In this document: positions 54,221-63,809 of the stretch, piece by piece
Numbering within the stretch: position 1 is the stretch's first letter
Layout of the letters: every line of letters starts with the position of its first letter
IMG/VR virus record: IMGVR_UViG_3300030329_001671
Coordinates: 24,487-88,486 of that record
Source of the DNA: a virus
DNA length: 64,000 bases
Strand: one strand, 5' to 3'
Translations under genes and position numbers: made by a program
The notes under the pieces: generated by a model
Databases searched by the model: none
What the model saw: the letters and a program-made list of their open reading frames with translations, nothing else
Told to the model about the DNA's origin: nothing

Positions 54221-57200
54221 ATGGCTAAAAATGTTGCTAGAGAACATGCAGGTGGGTTATCCAGAGAGGCATTATTCACTCAGGGGTTACCTAGAAATAT
54301 AACTGCTACTTCTAATCCGGGTACAGGCGATGACATAGATAGTGGATATAACGTAGGCTCTATTTGGGTCAACGTATCTTCTGACGCTATATATTTCTGT
54401 GCTGACGCATCTTCGGGAGCGGCTGTTTGGGGTTTATCGGGTAGTGCGGCGGTTACTCAAATAGATGGTTTATCAAAATCCGATGGCAACTTTATAGTAG
54501 GTAATGGTTCCGCATGGGTAGCGGAGTCTGGTGCAACTGCTCGTACATCTCTTGGACTTGGAACGGCTGCGGTTGCTGCAACAGGAATATCTAATACCAA
54601 CGTTCCAGTATTTACTTCGGGTGTGGCGGATAACGATTTCCTTAGGATTGATGGTACGTCTGTAGAAGGACTGAGCGCAGCCGAAGTCGCAGCAGCTATA
54701 GAAAGCAGTATCGACGCAGTAGGCACGATTGCAAGTGGTACATGGGAAGCGACAGACATTGCTGTAGCCCACGGGGGAACTGGAGCATCTAGCTTAACTG
54801 ATGGAGGTGTTCTATTAGGGTCAGGAACAGGCGCAATAACCGCTATGGCAGTCCTCTCCGATGGGGAAATGATAGTTGGAGATGGTTCCACTGATCCTGT
54901 AGCAGAAAGTGGGGCAACTCTTCGTACATCAATTGGTGTAGGAACAACTGATTCTCCGCAATTTGCAGGTGCTACTCTAGCTTCTTCTAGTGCTAGTGAA
55001 CCTATACTTCATATTACAAACACTCATGCAGGAGCTACTTCAGGAATCCTGAGGTTTAATAAAGACACCGCATCCGGCGATGATAACGATGTCATGGGAA
55101 CCATTGAGTTCTATGGTACTGATGCAGCAGAAAATACCCACGAAAGACTAGCTTACATTGATTCTTATCTCGTAGACTCCGCTCATGGATCAGAGGCAGC
55201 GGGACTCAGGTTTTATGTAGCAGAGAATGATGCGACACTAACTCAAGGACTTGCCCTAACAGGACAAGCCGACGATGACGGTGAAATTGATGTCACTCTT
55301 GGTGCGGGAACAGCCTCCACTACAACCATAGCCGGAACTTTAACTATGGGAAGTACTGCTGCACTAACTAATGCGGGACTAGTAGCGGTCGCTAACCAAT
55401 CAGGTATAACTGGATTGGGTACTATAAGCTCTGGTACATGGGAGGCTACGGATGTTGCTATAGCCCATGGAGGTACAGGAGCATCATCGGCTGGGGACGC
55501 TAGAACCAATCTAGGTTTGGGAACTGCTGCTACCGCTTCCACAGGCATATCTAACACGAATGTTCCAGTATTTACGACTGGCGTTGCTGATGATGATTTC
55601 TTGCGGGTAGCTGGTACGTCAATCGAAGGTCGTAGTGCTTCAGAAGTTCTTTCTGATATTGGTGCTAGTGCTGCTGCGGGAAGTAGCAGCATTGCAACGG
55701 TCGGGACGGTTACGTCAGGAACATGGGAAGGCTCTGCTATAGGGGTAGCCTATGGAGGTACAGGTGCGACAAGCCTTACCTCAAATGCCCTTTTGACGGG
55801 TAATGGAACATCTGCGGTTCAAGCTGAGAGTACTCTGACTTTTACAGGTGATGTACTAACAGCAACTTCAACTTCTGCCGACTTACCAATGATAGAACTT
55901 ACCAACACTCATGCTGGAGCAACGGCTGGTAAGATAAGATTCAATAAAGATAGTGCTTCAGGTGCAGACAATGATGTTATGGGTACTATTGAGTGGTACG
56001 GTACAGACGATGATGACAATACCCATGAAAAACTAGCCTACATTGATTCATATATTATAGATTCAGCGCATGGTTCGGAAGCTGCCGGATTGAGATTCTA
56101 TGTTGCCGAAAATGATGCAACTAATACTCTTGGTTTACAAATCTTAGGACAGGCAGATGACGATGGAGAGGTTGATATAGTATTAGGTGCAGGGGCAGCT
56201 TCTACCACGACTATAGCGGGTACTCTTACTATGGGCAGTACCGCTGCCATGACTAATGCGGGATTAGTATCTGTTGCAAACCAATCCAATATTACTGGTC
56301 TAGGCACTATTTCCTCAGGAACATGGGAAGCTACAGATGTGGCTGTAGCGCATGGAGGAACTGGAGCCTCCACTCTTACAGCAAATGGTGTTCTAATAGG
56401 TAACGGGACATCCGCAGTTACCGCCGTAGATATGTCTACAAAAGGAAAATTATTAGTTGGTGACGGAAGTGGTAACCCTCAAGCCTTATCTGTAGGTGGT
56501 TCAGATGACCACGTACTTACAGTAGACTCTAGTGAAGCCACTGGAATGAAATGGGCAGCCGTTAGTGCGGGTGCTGCTACATCCCTAGCTGCTACTTCAG
56601 CTAGCGCAAATCAACCAATAGTAACTATTGAAAACACTCATGCAGATGCAACTGCGGGATTCTTAAAATTTATAAAAGACCCCGGCTCTGGTCAGGGTGC
56701 TGATAATGACATACTAGGTACTATTACTTTCTATGGTACTGATGCCTCCAATAATGCGCCTGAAGAACTAGCTCGTATAGAAAGTTATATTGTAGAAGCG
56801 GATCATGGTTCAGAAGCGGGTGGAATGAAATTCTACGTTGCGGAGAATGACGCAACCATGACCGCTGGATTACAAATCTTGGGTCAAGCATCAGATGATG
56901 GAGAAATAGATGTAACCATCGGTGCAGGAGCGGCTTCAACTACTACGATAGCAGGTACACTTACAATGGGTAGTACGGCTGCTATGACCAACGCAGGACT
57001 ATTATCGGTTGCTAATCAGTCCAATATTACAGGGTTAGGAACAATATCGTCAGGTGTTTGGGAAGGTACTGATGTAGCCGTAGCGCATGGCGGTACAGGG
57101 GCTTCATCTTTAACAGATAATGCTGTTCTTACAGGTACAGGTACTAGTGCAATTACAGCCGAAAGCACGTTATCCTTTACCGGAGATGTTCTCACAGCTT

Positions 57201-58555
57201 CTTCTACTTCGGCTGATTTGCCGATGATAGAGCTTACGAATACCCATGCAGGTGCAACCGCAGGTAAAATTAGGTTCAATAAGGATAGTGCCTCTGGTGA
57301 CGATAATGATGTCATGGGAAGTATCGAGTTTTATGGAACTGACGCAGGTGAAAATACCCATGAACGATTAGCGTACATGGACTCTTACATTATAGACTCT
57401 GCTCACGGGTCGGAGGCAGCCGGATTACGTTTCTACGTAGCGGAAAATGATGCTACTCTAACTCAAGGGTTAGCTATATTGGGGCAAGCAGATGATGACG
57501 GTGAGGTGGATGTAACAATAGGTGCTGGTGCAGCATCTACTACCACAATAGCTGGAACCCTCACCATGGGCAGTACTGCCGCTTTGACGAATGCAGGGTT
57601 AGTTGCTGTTGCGAACCAATCTAATATTACAGGGGTTGGAACTATATCGTCGGGTACGTGGGAAGGAACAACTATCGCAGTTGCTCAAGGTGGTACAGGG
57701 GCAACATCGCTAACATCAAATGCACTTCTGACGGGTAACAGCACATCAGCTATACAAGCTGAGAGTAACCTAACTTACACAGGAGATACTTTATCTACTA
57801 CGTCTAGTTCCGCTAACTTACCTATTATAGAACTTACGAATACGCATGCGGATGCAACATCGGGAATAATAAAATTCATAAAAGATCCCGGTTCAGGACA
57901 AGGCGCAGATAATGATACGATAGGAACCCTTACGTTCTATGGTACTGATGCTAGCAATAATAGTCCTGAAGAATTAGCAAGGATGGAAGCATACGTAATT
58001 GAGGCAGATCATGGCTCTGAGGCCGGTGGAATTAAATTCTCTGTCGCAGAAAATGACGCTACTATGACTGCTGGACTACAAATATTAGGGGTTAAGGATG
58101 CGGACGGTGAAATTGACGTAACTATCGGAGCGGGTGCTGCGTCTACGACCACCATAGCAGGTACGTTGACTATGGGTAGTACAGCAGCCATGACGAATGC
58201 AGGATTGGTTTCTGTAGCAAACCAGTCAAATATTACAGGATTGGGTACAATATCATCAGGTACATGGGAAGCAACAGATGTTGCGGTTGCTCACGGTGGA
58301 ACGGGAGCATCTACTCTGACAGCAAACGGTGTATTGATAGGTAATGGAACGTCAGCGGTCACAGCAGTAGACTTATCAACTAAGGGTCATATCTTAGTTG
58401 GTGATGGTAGCGGTAACCCGCAAGGACTTGCTGTGGGTGGCACAGATGGTCACGTACTAACGGTAGACTCAAGTGAAGCTACAGGATTGAAATATGCTGC
58501 TGCATCTGGTGGCGCATCGACAGGTTTTGCGATAGCAATGGCTATGGTATTTTAG
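54221..58555 (+). CDS. Giant repetitive tail fibre/virion fibre protein
   Basis: 1444 residues. A short N-terminal region is followed by repeats built of three blocks: TNTHAGAT...FYGTD...GSEAAGLRFYVAENDAT, then TTTIAGTLTMGSTAA..., then GTISSGTWEATDVAVAHGGT. Five copies of the NTHA block begin near 55018, 55904, 56631, 57238 and 57838. Gly/Ala/Ser/Thr-rich beta repeats are typical of trimeric fibres. The C-terminus is short (GFAIAMAMVF), so receptor tips may be the paralogs encoded next. Repeats are near identical in protein but differ in most synonymous sites. Confidence 0.85.
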   Translation: MAKNVAREHAGGLSREALFTQGLPRNITATSNPGTGDDIDSGYNVGSIWVNVSSDAIYFCADASSGAAVWGLSGSAAVTQIDGLSKSDGNFIVGNGSAWVAESGATARTSLGLGTAAVAATGISNTNVPVFTSGVADNDFLRIDGTSVEGLSAAEVAAAIESSIDAVGTIASGTWEATDIAVAHGGTGASSLTDGGVLLGSGTGAITAMAVLSDGEMIVGDGSTDPVAESGATLRTSIGVGTTDSPQFAGATLASSSASEPILHITNTHAGATSGILRFNKDTASGDDNDVMGTIEFYGTDAAENTHERLAYIDSYLVDSAHGSEAAGLRFYVAENDATLTQGLALTGQADDDGEIDVTLGAGTASTTTIAGTLTMGSTAALTNAGLVAVANQSGITGLGTISSGTWEATDVAIAHGGTGASSAGDARTNLGLGTAATASTGISNTNVPVFTTGVADDDFLRVAGTSIEGRSASEVLSDIGASAAAGSSSIATVGTVTSGTWEGSAIGVAYGGTGATSLTSNALLTGNGTSAVQAESTLTFTGDVLTATSTSADLPMIELTNTHAGATAGKIRFNKDSASGADNDVMGTIEWYGTDDDDNTHEKLAYIDSYIIDSAHGSEAAGLRFYVAENDATNTLGLQILGQADDDGEVDIVLGAGAASTTTIAGTLTMGSTAAMTNAGLVSVANQSNITGLGTISSGTWEATDVAVAHGGTGASTLTANGVLIGNGTSAVTAVDMSTKGKLLVGDGSGNPQALSVGGSDDHVLTVDSSEATGMKWAAVSAGAATSLAATSASANQPIVTIENTHADATAGFLKFIKDPGSGQGADNDILGTITFYGTDASNNAPEELARIESYIVEADHGSEAGGMKFYVAENDATMTAGLQILGQASDDGEIDVTIGAGAASTTTIAGTLTMGSTAAMTNAGLLSVANQSNITGLGTISSGVWEGTDVAVAHGGTGASSLTDNAVLTGTGTSAITAESTLSFTGDVLTASSTSADLPMIELTNTHAGATAGKIRFNKDSASGDDNDVMGSIEFYGTDAGENTHERLAYMDSYIIDSAHGSEAAGLRFYVAENDATLTQGLAILGQADDDGEVDVTIGAGAASTTTIAGTLTMGSTAALTNAGLVAVANQSNITGVGTISSGTWEGTTIAVAQGGTGATSLTSNALLTGNSTSAIQAESNLTYTGDTLSTTSSSANLPIIELTNTHADATSGIIKFIKDPGSGQGADNDTIGTLTFYGTDASNNSPEELARMEAYVIEADHGSEAGGIKFSVAENDATMTAGLQILGVKDADGEIDVTIGAGAASTTTIAGTLTMGSTAAMTNAGLVSVANQSNITGLGTISSGTWEATDVAVAHGGTGASTLTANGVLIGNGTSAVTAVDLSTKGHILVGDGSGNPQGLAVGGTDGHVLTVDSSEATGLKYAAASGGASTGFAIAMAMVF
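54990..58500 (+). repeat. Codon-scrambled internal protein repeats
   Basis: Direct comparison of 56207-56416 with 58148-58357: 70 codons, no amino-acid difference, 42 codons differ synonymously. Other copy pairs look the same. Nucleotide identity is therefore well below what protein identity would suggest. Confidence 0.85.
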
Positions 58556-58569
58556 ATAGGAGAGATTAA

Positions 58570-58977
58570 ATGGGTGCATCATCATCCCCCGATATTACAA
58601 GTGTAAGTAGTCTATATGGCACTACTATAGGTTTTGCGTTAGGCACAACAGTTACGACTGACTTGATGACAGTTTCGGCTAACAAGTTAGTAAGGATAAC
58701 AAATTTGTTAGTTTCTAACATTGATGGAACTAACTCGGCAGATGTAACTCTTGCGTTAGTTCTTGCAGATGCCGACCCTAATGGGATTACAGACTTTGAT
58801 GTTACTTCAGGACAGCCGTGGTACATATGTAAAACGGTTCCTGTTCCAGCGGATTCTACATTATCTATTCTAGATGCTCCGCTCTACTTGAGAGCAGGAG
58901 ATGTTCTAGAGGGTGGAGCAAGTGCGGCTAGCGACCTTCAATTGATAGTTAGCTACGACGTATTTGATGACGCATAA
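58570..58977 (+). CDS. Beta-rich virion protein
   Basis: 135 residues, AGGAGAG before ATG. All-beta (TVSANKLVRITNLLVSNIDGTNSADVTLALVL), ending in YDVFDDA. Likely fibre-associated or a collar component. Confidence 0.6.
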   Translation: MGASSSPDITSVSSLYGTTIGFALGTTVTTDLMTVSANKLVRITNLLVSNIDGTNSADVTLALVLADADPNGITDFDVTSGQPWYICKTVPVPADSTLSILDAPLYLRAGDVLEGGASAASDLQLIVSYDVFDDA

Positions 58978-59579
58978 TGCCGGGATATACAGGTGCAAAT
59001 GTCCCAACAAACTCTTCACAAACAGATTGGGTTCCAATCAGTTATCAAGACGTTCACAGTAAAAGTTTAGTAGAGTTTAAACATAACGAGGGCGGGGTGG
59101 TATTAGATAATACTTATAGAGTATATAAGTTTGAATTTATTAATGTCCACCCTGCTACTAATAATGTTAGTTTTCAATTCCAAGCAAACGCTGAAGGGGA
59201 AACTGGATATAACGAAACTATACAATCTGGTGTCCTTGCTGCCTACAGTAAAGAAGATAACGCTGCCGCTGTTAATTTCAATGAGGAAACAGGCACAGAT
59301 CAAGCAAACGGAACAAGTTACCAAGTTCTTGTTGAGGTACAAGGAAACGGATTAGATGAATCTGCAAATGGGGAATTGTATATTTACGATCCGTCTAACA
59401 CTACTCACGTTAAATTCTTTACGAGCCATATTAATAATTATACTCACGATGATTACGCTAGAAGTAATAGGGTCTCAGGATATTTTAATACAACTGCGGC
59501 ATTGAATAATTTTGCCTTTAAGTTCAGTAGTGGGAATATAGAACACGCAAAAATTAAACTATTTGGGTTGGCAACATAA
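58977..59579 (+). CDS. Fibre/receptor-binding paralog 1
   Basis: 200 residues, overlapping the previous stop by one base. Family pattern shared with the next genes: YKFEFINVHPATNNVSFQFQ, GNGLDESANGELYIYDPS, and GYFNTTAALNNFAFKFSSGN. Probably a jelly-roll virion module. Confidence 0.7.
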   Translation: MPGYTGANVPTNSSQTDWVPISYQDVHSKSLVEFKHNEGGVVLDNTYRVYKFEFINVHPATNNVSFQFQANAEGETGYNETIQSGVLAAYSKEDNAAAVNFNEETGTDQANGTSYQVLVEVQGNGLDESANGELYIYDPSNTTHVKFFTSHINNYTHDDYARSNRVSGYFNTTAALNNFAFKFSSGNIEHAKIKLFGLAT

Positions 59580-61045
59580 TGAGTTACGTAGGAACACCTC
59601 CAAGAAAACAAACAGGTGGAAAAATTCTGCTGCAAGAGCAAGTAGCAGTTACGGGTACTACTAATATAAGTTTTACTGAAAATTTCGATTCTACGTATGA
59701 TATGTATGAATTTCACTTTATAAATGTCCACCCTGAAACCAACGGTGTAAACTTAACGTGGCAAGTAAATGCTGTTGGGGAAAGCGGTTTCAATGAAACA
59801 ATGACAACTACGGCTGTTCGTGCGTATAACAACGAAGCTGCTGATGATAACGGACTAGGTTACAGAAGCGGGGAAGATCAAACGCAAGGTACAAGTTATG
59901 AACGAGTTGTGGATAACGTTGGGAACGCCAACGATCAGAGCGTAAGTGGCATCCTGAAGATATACGAACCTCAGCCTAGTTTTCTTTACGCTAAACATTT
60001 TATGTCGGAGGTTGTTTCAGTTTATAACGCCCCCGGAACTAAACATGATTTCCACACAGGCTATGTCAATACTCAAACAGCACTAGATGAAATAGATTTT
60101 AAATTTTCATCTGGAGATATTGATGCTGGTATAATTAGAATGTATGGTATTAAATTTGACCCTGATGTAAATACAGAGAGTAAAAACATTGTTTGGTCGG
60201 TAGCCACAGATGCACCATCAACGACTAATGGTATTAAGTTCGGAACAAAATCTGCGGGAGCATCACTTAGGGGAGGCGGTACTACTACCGACGAATGGAA
60301 TGGCTCCTCATGGTCAACAGGTGGAAGTTCAGCGGTAGATCGTGGTTCTGGTGGAGGAGGAGGAACACAAACTGCTGGTGTGGTATATGCGGGTTATCAC
60401 GATAGTGATGAATCAGTTACTACTGAAGAATATAACGGTACTAGTTGGAGTAGTGGAAACAACATGGCGGTAGGTGCTAGCGGAGTATCTGGTTCTGGTC
60501 CGACGCAAACATGGCAGATATGCACAGGGGGTTCTCAGTATTCTCCAACCGTAAGAGATATAAGTTCAACCCAAACTTACAATGGAACCAATTGGACTAA
60601 TGAAAGTGTTTCTTCCGATGGGCGTAGTACAGGAGGCATGACTGGAGTAGAGGATGATGTGTTGTTCCATCACGGGTCGTTAGATAGTCCCGGCGCACAA
60701 AACACAGTAACATATTGGAATGGTTCTAGTTGGGCTACTAAAGCGACCGCTCCAGTTATCGGTAGGTATATAGGACATTTTGGGTCATCTACTAGAGCCT
60801 ACCGTTGTGGTGGATACACTCAAGATAACATGGGCGCACCTAGTTACTATTATAGAACAGGATACGCTACTGAAAGTTGGACTGATGATGTTTGGACAAA
60901 TGAAAATGTATTACCCTTTACTATAAATATTCTTAATGCGCTGACTGCTACTAATGGTGAGGGGTGGACAGCATCAGGGGATGACAAACAAGCAACTCAT
61001 TCTTCTACTGCATATGCGTATCACTGGGAAGCGTCGGAGTTTTAG
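59579..61045 (+). CDS. Fibre paralog 2 fused to kelch-like beta-propeller
   Basis: 488 residues. Residues 1-195 are the paralog domain (MSYVGTPPRKQ start, YEFHFINVHPETN, KFSSGDIDAGIIRMYGIK). The C-terminal ~290 residues carry repeated blades (EEYNGTSWSSGN, TQTYNGTNWTNES, VTYWNGSSWAT), resembling kelch-like propellers of aquatic phage virions. Likely a receptor-binding or glycan-binding tip. TAATG start. Confidence 0.72.
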   Translation: MSYVGTPPRKQTGGKILLQEQVAVTGTTNISFTENFDSTYDMYEFHFINVHPETNGVNLTWQVNAVGESGFNETMTTTAVRAYNNEAADDNGLGYRSGEDQTQGTSYERVVDNVGNANDQSVSGILKIYEPQPSFLYAKHFMSEVVSVYNAPGTKHDFHTGYVNTQTALDEIDFKFSSGDIDAGIIRMYGIKFDPDVNTESKNIVWSVATDAPSTTNGIKFGTKSAGASLRGGGTTTDEWNGSSWSTGGSSAVDRGSGGGGGTQTAGVVYAGYHDSDESVTTEEYNGTSWSSGNNMAVGASGVSGSGPTQTWQICTGGSQYSPTVRDISSTQTYNGTNWTNESVSSDGRSTGGMTGVEDDVLFHHGSLDSPGAQNTVTYWNGSSWATKATAPVIGRYIGHFGSSTRAYRCGGYTQDNMGAPSYYYRTGYATESWTDDVWTNENVLPFTINILNALTATNGEGWTASGDDKQATHSSTAYAYHWEASEF

Positions 61046-61047
61046 TT

Positions 61048-61323
61048 ATGCTTTATACTGAAGGTAAAATTACAGGAAAAGGATTTCTAACACACGCAGA
61101 TCGAGAAGCGGGTGTAAATTTACAAGTGTTTGGACCTATACTAGTGGTTCCAGATGGATGTGAATCGTGGTTATCCCGTAACGAATTAACCGCTATATCC
61201 AAATCAGATGCACAAACAAAGTATAATACATTTATAGATGCACAAATAGCATCGTATGAAGATGAGACTAAGCCGTGGTATTACCCGGAGAGAACGGAAC
61301 CAGTTAGGAAAACACTACCATGA
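61048..61323 (+). CDS. Small hypothetical protein
   Basis: 91 residues, three bases after the propeller gene. Alpha/beta; Trp/Pro-rich end (KPWYYPERTEPVRK). Could be a fibre assembly factor, by position only. Confidence 0.58.
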   Translation: MLYTEGKITGKGFLTHADREAGVNLQVFGPILVVPDGCESWLSRNELTAISKSDAQTKYNTFIDAQIASYEDETKPWYYPERTEPVRKTLP

Positions 61324-61994
61324 GTAATATAGAACTATTCGACAGAGTAAACGGGATGCTTTCCCCGGAACAAAGTAATAAGCTAAATGAGTTGTCATCT
61401 GAGTTAGATGAAACTTACGTAAAGAAGCAATTTTTCCGTACTCAGACAGAAATGTTGTTTTCTGTTTTGGAAGACGGTAAGCATCCTACAATAGCCTCAA
61501 AATACTGGCAAGCTGTTCGAGAGCAGTCTGTATTTTACGAACAACTAATTTCGCTTTCGTTTAAATACCGAACAAATGAAATTAATATTATGGAAAATCA
61601 AGAAAAGCTAGAGAATGAACACCTTGATAAGTACGAGCGTATGCGCCTTGAGGTCGATCTAGACGCACAACTATTCAGTAAAAAGGGAATGCAGATTGAA
61701 GCAAAAGACCGTATGCGAGAATTAGAATTATGGTCGCAGATAAAAACGGCGTTAGTAGAAGCTGACCCTGATTTCGACACAGATGATGTGGACGTTCATC
61801 AGGCAGACTCTTATCTAAAGAGACTAGAGCATCGTAAAAATGCGCTGACACCGCAGTCCGGTCATGCGGACATAGCTAATGTATATGGACAACTAAATAC
61901 TTTGAAACGACTACTAGAACAACGGGAAACCCCGCTAGCAAATATGCTTAAAGACACCATTTCCAATAAACAATTATCGGGAGCCGCAGATTAA
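61320..61994 (+). CDS. Helical coiled-coil protein
   Basis: 224 residues, ATGA overlap. Long helices (ENQEKLENEHLDKYERMRLEVDL; SYLKRLEHRK). Interrupts the paralog array; possible fibre chaperone or tail component. Not recognised. Confidence 0.62.
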   Translation: MSNIELFDRVNGMLSPEQSNKLNELSSELDETYVKKQFFRTQTEMLFSVLEDGKHPTIASKYWQAVREQSVFYEQLISLSFKYRTNEINIMENQEKLENEHLDKYERMRLEVDLDAQLFSKKGMQIEAKDRMRELELWSQIKTALVEADPDFDTDDVDVHQADSYLKRLEHRKNALTPQSGHADIANVYGQLNTLKRLLEQRETPLANMLKDTISNKQLSGAAD

Positions 61995-62599
61995 TGGGAT
62001 ACATTGGGGATAACCCACAATCGTATTTAGATTTCCAAGGTGCGGGTAGTCAACCCACACATGGATTAGAGTTAACAGCTTCTAGTGTTAACTTTACTAG
62101 TCAATCGGAAATAGACTTTACTATACCTGACAGGTATGAGTTATACGAGTTTTACTTTATAAATATTCATCCAGCATCTGCTTCAAGGTTTGCATTTCAG
62201 GTAAACACGGCTGATAACACTGGTTGGGATCGACCCATATCTTCTACTTTTTGGTATACATGGCATAAAGAAGATGCTTCTTCAGCGGGTGAAGGTTATG
62301 AAGGGAATAACGATCAAGGAGTTAGTGATGGAGCGTTTCAAAACTTCACTGGTGAAGATATGAACACAGATAACGACTCGTCTCTATCAGGTGTTTTTCG
62401 GTTGTTTAACCCTAGTAACGACACATATTCTAAACATTTCTTAGGACTCACTCATTATTTTCAGGGAGACCCAACATCTCAGGCTGCCTATCTAGCTGGT
62501 TACGTCGATACTACGACACCTCTTACAGCAATTAGATTTAAGATGCTTAGTGGCAATATGGATTCTGGGTCAATTTATATGTATGGGGTAAAGGCATAA
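61994..62599 (+). CDS. Fibre/receptor-binding paralog 3
   Basis: 201 residues, TAATG start. MGYIGDNPQSYLD start, YELYEFYFINIHPASASRFAFQV and GYVDTTTPLTAIRFKMLSGN place it in the same family. Confidence 0.7.
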   Translation: MGYIGDNPQSYLDFQGAGSQPTHGLELTASSVNFTSQSEIDFTIPDRYELYEFYFINIHPASASRFAFQVNTADNTGWDRPISSTFWYTWHKEDASSAGEGYEGNNDQGVSDGAFQNFTGEDMNTDNDSSLSGVFRLFNPSNDTYSKHFLGLTHYFQGDPTSQAAYLAGYVDTTTPLTAIRFKMLSGNMDSGSIYMYGVKA

Positions 62600-63213
62600 T
62601 GTCTGGTTTTATAGGGACAGGACTCCCTACCACTACAGAAGATAAAAATGTCGGATGGGTTTTTATAAAGTCACAAAAAGTAACAAGTGGTGTTTCTACT
62701 GTCCAATTCCAAGACGGTACAAATGGCGTGGTAATGGATTCAACTTATGATGAATATATGTTTATTTTCACTAGTATGCACCCCGCTACCAACAATGTAC
62801 AGTTCGCTTTCCAAGTAAATGGTTCAGGGGAAAGTGGGTATAATGAAGCAGTCAACTCTGTTCACTGGAATCATTATTCGGGGGCTTCAAAAACCGCTAC
62901 GTTAAATTATGAAGATGGTAACGATTCAGGAGGGGGAGCAACTGCGTACCAAAATATTTTGTCACGGCGTACTGGAAACGCTGCTAAAGAATCGGTTTCA
63001 GGGGACTTACATTTATTTGAACCAGCAAATGCAGGGAAGGTAACTCATTTTATATCAAAAGGGCATGGATATCACAATGAGGATTACGCTCTGTCATCTA
63101 GAGTAACTGGTTATTTCAATACAACCGCAGCTATTGACGAGATTAGTTTTGCATTTGATAGCGGAAACATTGACGCAGGAACTATTAGTATGTTCGGATT
63201 GGCGAAATCATAA
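62599..63213 (+). CDS. Fibre/receptor-binding paralog 4
   Basis: 204 residues, TAATG start. YDEYMFIFTSMHPATNNVQF and GYFNTTAAIDEISFAFDSGN; closest in style to paralog 1. Confidence 0.7.
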   Translation: MSGFIGTGLPTTTEDKNVGWVFIKSQKVTSGVSTVQFQDGTNGVVMDSTYDEYMFIFTSMHPATNNVQFAFQVNGSGESGYNEAVNSVHWNHYSGASKTATLNYEDGNDSGGGATAYQNILSRRTGNAAKESVSGDLHLFEPANAGKVTHFISKGHGYHNEDYALSSRVTGYFNTTAAIDEISFAFDSGNIDAGTISMFGLAKS

Positions 63214-63809
63214 TGTCATACATAGGAAAACAACCAAGAGAAAATATAACGGGAATAATTGCACTTGACTCCCAAACCACTACCGGAACTGCGTCTATGA
63301 CTTTTGATGGCATGGATGACACTTACGTTGCGTATGAATTTCACTTTATTAATTTACATCCAGTAACCGATACAGCGCACCTCACCTTTCAGGTAAATGC
63401 TGTTGGCAATACCGCATTCGCTGAAAATATGACTACAAGTTTTGCTAGAGCTAAAAATCATGAAAACGGTTCAGATCAAGAGTTTGTCATCATGTCGGGT
63501 AATGACCAAGGGGATGGTGACGACGCAGAACAAATGTTAAGTAATGAAAATGGTAATGGTAACGATGAAAGTTTAAATGGAGTGTTTACTATATATGATC
63601 CCGGTAACGGGACTTACGTAAAACATTGGATATCTAGAATTGTCGAATATCACGCATCAGATATAGTCATGGATAGTTTTGTCGCCGGGTACATAGATTC
63701 AACAACTGCTATTGATGAGATAAGATTCAAGTTTCACAGTGGAAATATAGATTCTGGGACAATTAAAATGTATGGCATTAAAACAGGTACACCAACGGAG
63801 GTTAGCTAA
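63213..63809 (+). CDS. Fibre/receptor-binding paralog 5
   Basis: 198 residues, TAATG start. MSYIGKQPRENI start, YVAYEFHFINLHPVTDTAHL, GYIDSTTAIDEIRFKFHSGN and KMYGIK end; closest to the N-terminal domain of paralog 2. Confidence 0.7.
   Translation: MSYIGKQPRENITGIIALDSQTTTGTASMTFDGMDDTYVAYEFHFINLHPVTDTAHLTFQVNAVGNTAFAENMTTSFARAKNHENGSDQEFVIMSGNDQGDGDDAEQMLSNENGNGNDESLNGVFTIYDPGNGTYVKHWISRIVEYHASDIVMDSFVAGYIDSTTAIDEIRFKFHSGNIDSGTIKMYGIKTGTPTEVS

Noticed and set aside
54457-57315. Long reverse-strand frames opposite the fibre gene
   Set aside because: Mirror artefacts of Ala/Thr/Gly-rich codons; no start signals; repeated in every copy.
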